64,000 nucleotides of DNA, taken from the NCBI RefSeq assembly GCF_036759925.1, contig NZ_JAPKIB010000009.1, positions 1 through 64,000 on the forward strand. The letters are read 5' to 3'. Position 1 is the stretch's first letter. Every line of letters starts with the position of its first letter. The stretch comes from Kluyvera sp036759925. Lineage in GTDB: Bacteria; Pseudomonadota; Gammaproteobacteria; Enterobacterales; Enterobacteriaceae. Made by a program: the position numbers and the translations under genes. Below, piece by piece: positions 63,284-64,000 of the stretch. The notes beneath the pieces are model-generated. The model was not told the origin of the DNA. It worked only from the letters and a program-made list of their open reading frames with translations, and did no database searches.

Positions 63284-64000
63284 ATGACACAAGCCATGAA
63301 AATTACCCTTTCTACTCAGCCAGCCGATGCGCGCTGGGGTGAAAAAGCGGCCTATAGCATTAATGATGAAGGTATTGTCCTGCACCTGACTGGCCGCGAC
63401 GACGCGGGCCTTATCCAGCGCGCGGCGCGTAAAATCGACGGCATGGGCATCAAGCACGTTGACCTGTCTGGCGAAGGCTGGAACGTCGACCTCGCCTGGG
63501 CTTTCTGGGCAGGCTATAAAGGGCCGAAAGGCACCCGTCAGGTTGAATGGCCTGAGCTGGACGATGTACAGCGCCAGGAACTGGACAACCGTCTGACCTA
63601 CATTGACTGGGTACGTGACACCATCAACGCCCCGGCGGAAGAGCTGGGTCCAGAACAGTTGGCGCAGCGTGCGGTTGACCTGCTGTGCGGCGTGGCGTGC
63701 GACAACGTCTCTTACCGCATCACCAAAGGCGAAGATCTGCGTGAGCAGGGTTACGCTGGCCTGCACACCGTGGGCCGTGGTTCTGAACGTCCGCCGGTAC
63801 TGCTGGCGCTGGACTACAACCCAACGGGCGATAAAGAAGCGCCGGTTTACGCCTGCCTGGTCGGTAAAGGTATCACCTTCGATTCCGGCGGCTACAGCAT
63901 CAAACAGAGTGCGTTCATGGACTCCATGAAGTCCGATATGGGCGGTGCGGCAACCGTGACCGGTGCGCTGGCGCTGGCGATTACCCGCGGTCTGAACAAG
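63284..64000 (+). CDS. pepB: Peptidase B, 5' part (cut by the window end)
   Basis: PepB is a manganese-dependent leucyl aminopeptidase (M17 family). The 239 codons present cover the N-terminal domain and the first metal and active-site segments: LVGKGITFDSGGYSIK and FMDSMKSDMGGAATVTGAL. The frame is open to the last base and ends ITRGLNK. E. coli PepB has 427 residues, so about 44% is missing beyond the window edge, including the second metal motif NTDAEGR. The start ATG follows taaggataaa. Confidence 0.95.
   Translation, partial: MTQAMKITLSTQPADARWGEKAAYSINDEGIVLHLTGRDDAGLIQRAARKIDGMGIKHVDLSGEGWNVDLAWAFWAGYKGPKGTRQVEWPELDDVQRQELDNRLTYIDWVRDTINAPAEELGPEQLAQRAVDLLCGVACDNVSYRITKGEDLREQGYAGLHTVGRGSERPPVLLALDYNPTGDKEAPVYACLVGKGITFDSGGYSIKQSAFMDSMKSDMGGAATVTGALALAITRGLNK

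Overview
The window is a chromosomal backbone segment from a member of the Enterobacteriaceae. Almost every gene has a recognisable Escherichia coli counterpart with near-identical motifs and nearly the same order as the 57-59 minute region of that chromosome (kgtP to pepB). The cadCBA-dtpC block between glnB and hmp, a sugar-PTS cassette between grcA and srmB and a metal-transport pair beside csiE fit an Enterobacter/Citrobacter/Leclercia/Salmonella-like genome better than E. coli K-12. I cannot name the species from the sequence alone. No rRNA or tRNA gene, CRISPR array, prophage or intact insertion sequence is visible.

Layout. 1-350: short tandem repeats and a REP-like repeat upstream of kgtP. 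351-10203: kgtP, yfiM, pssA, patZ, tapT (yfiP), trxC, yfiF, ung and grcA (dicarboxylate uptake, phosphatidylserine synthesis, protein acetylation, tRNA modification, redox and DNA repair). 10290-13850: an accessory cassette with a PTS EIIBC permease, an RspA/ManD-type sugar-acid dehydratase and a GntR/UTRA regulator. 13909-17717: srmB, trmN6 and nadB, with a NadR operator at nadB. 18025-20817: the sigma-E operon (rseD-like leader, rpoE, rseA, rseB, rseC) with its autoregulated promoter. 20991-27515: lepA, lepB, then rnc-era-recO-pdxJ-acpS. 27512-31667: yfhL, yfhH, pgpC, tadA and mltF. 31913-40245: purL with a PurR box, the small RNA gene glmY with a sigma-54 promoter and GlrR sites, then glrK-qseG-glrR-glnB.

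40336-48627: dtpC, cadA, cadB and cadC (acid-induced lysine decarboxylation and peptide uptake), then hmp with an NsrR site. 48958-55494: glyA, yphA, a small lipoprotein, hcaT, csiE and a two-gene operon resembling ZevA-ZevB metal transporters. 55576-57225: suhB and trmJ. 57475-63107: the complete isc iron-sulfur assembly operon (iscR-iscS-iscU-iscA-hscB-hscA-fdx-iscX) preceded by two adjacent IscR sites. An ERIC element follows, then the 5' part of pepB, cut by the window edge.

Several circuits can be read directly from DNA sites: sigma-E autoregulation, GlrR/sigma-54 control of glmY next to the glrK-glrR genes, IscR feedback on isc, PurR at purL and glyA, NadR at nadB, NsrR at hmp and FNR at grcA. 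The parts least explained by known biology are the PTS/dehydratase/GntR cassette, the ZevAB-like pair, a perfect 15-bp inverted repeat between cadC and cadB, an 18-bp palindrome after grcA, and the tandem repeats at the left edge.
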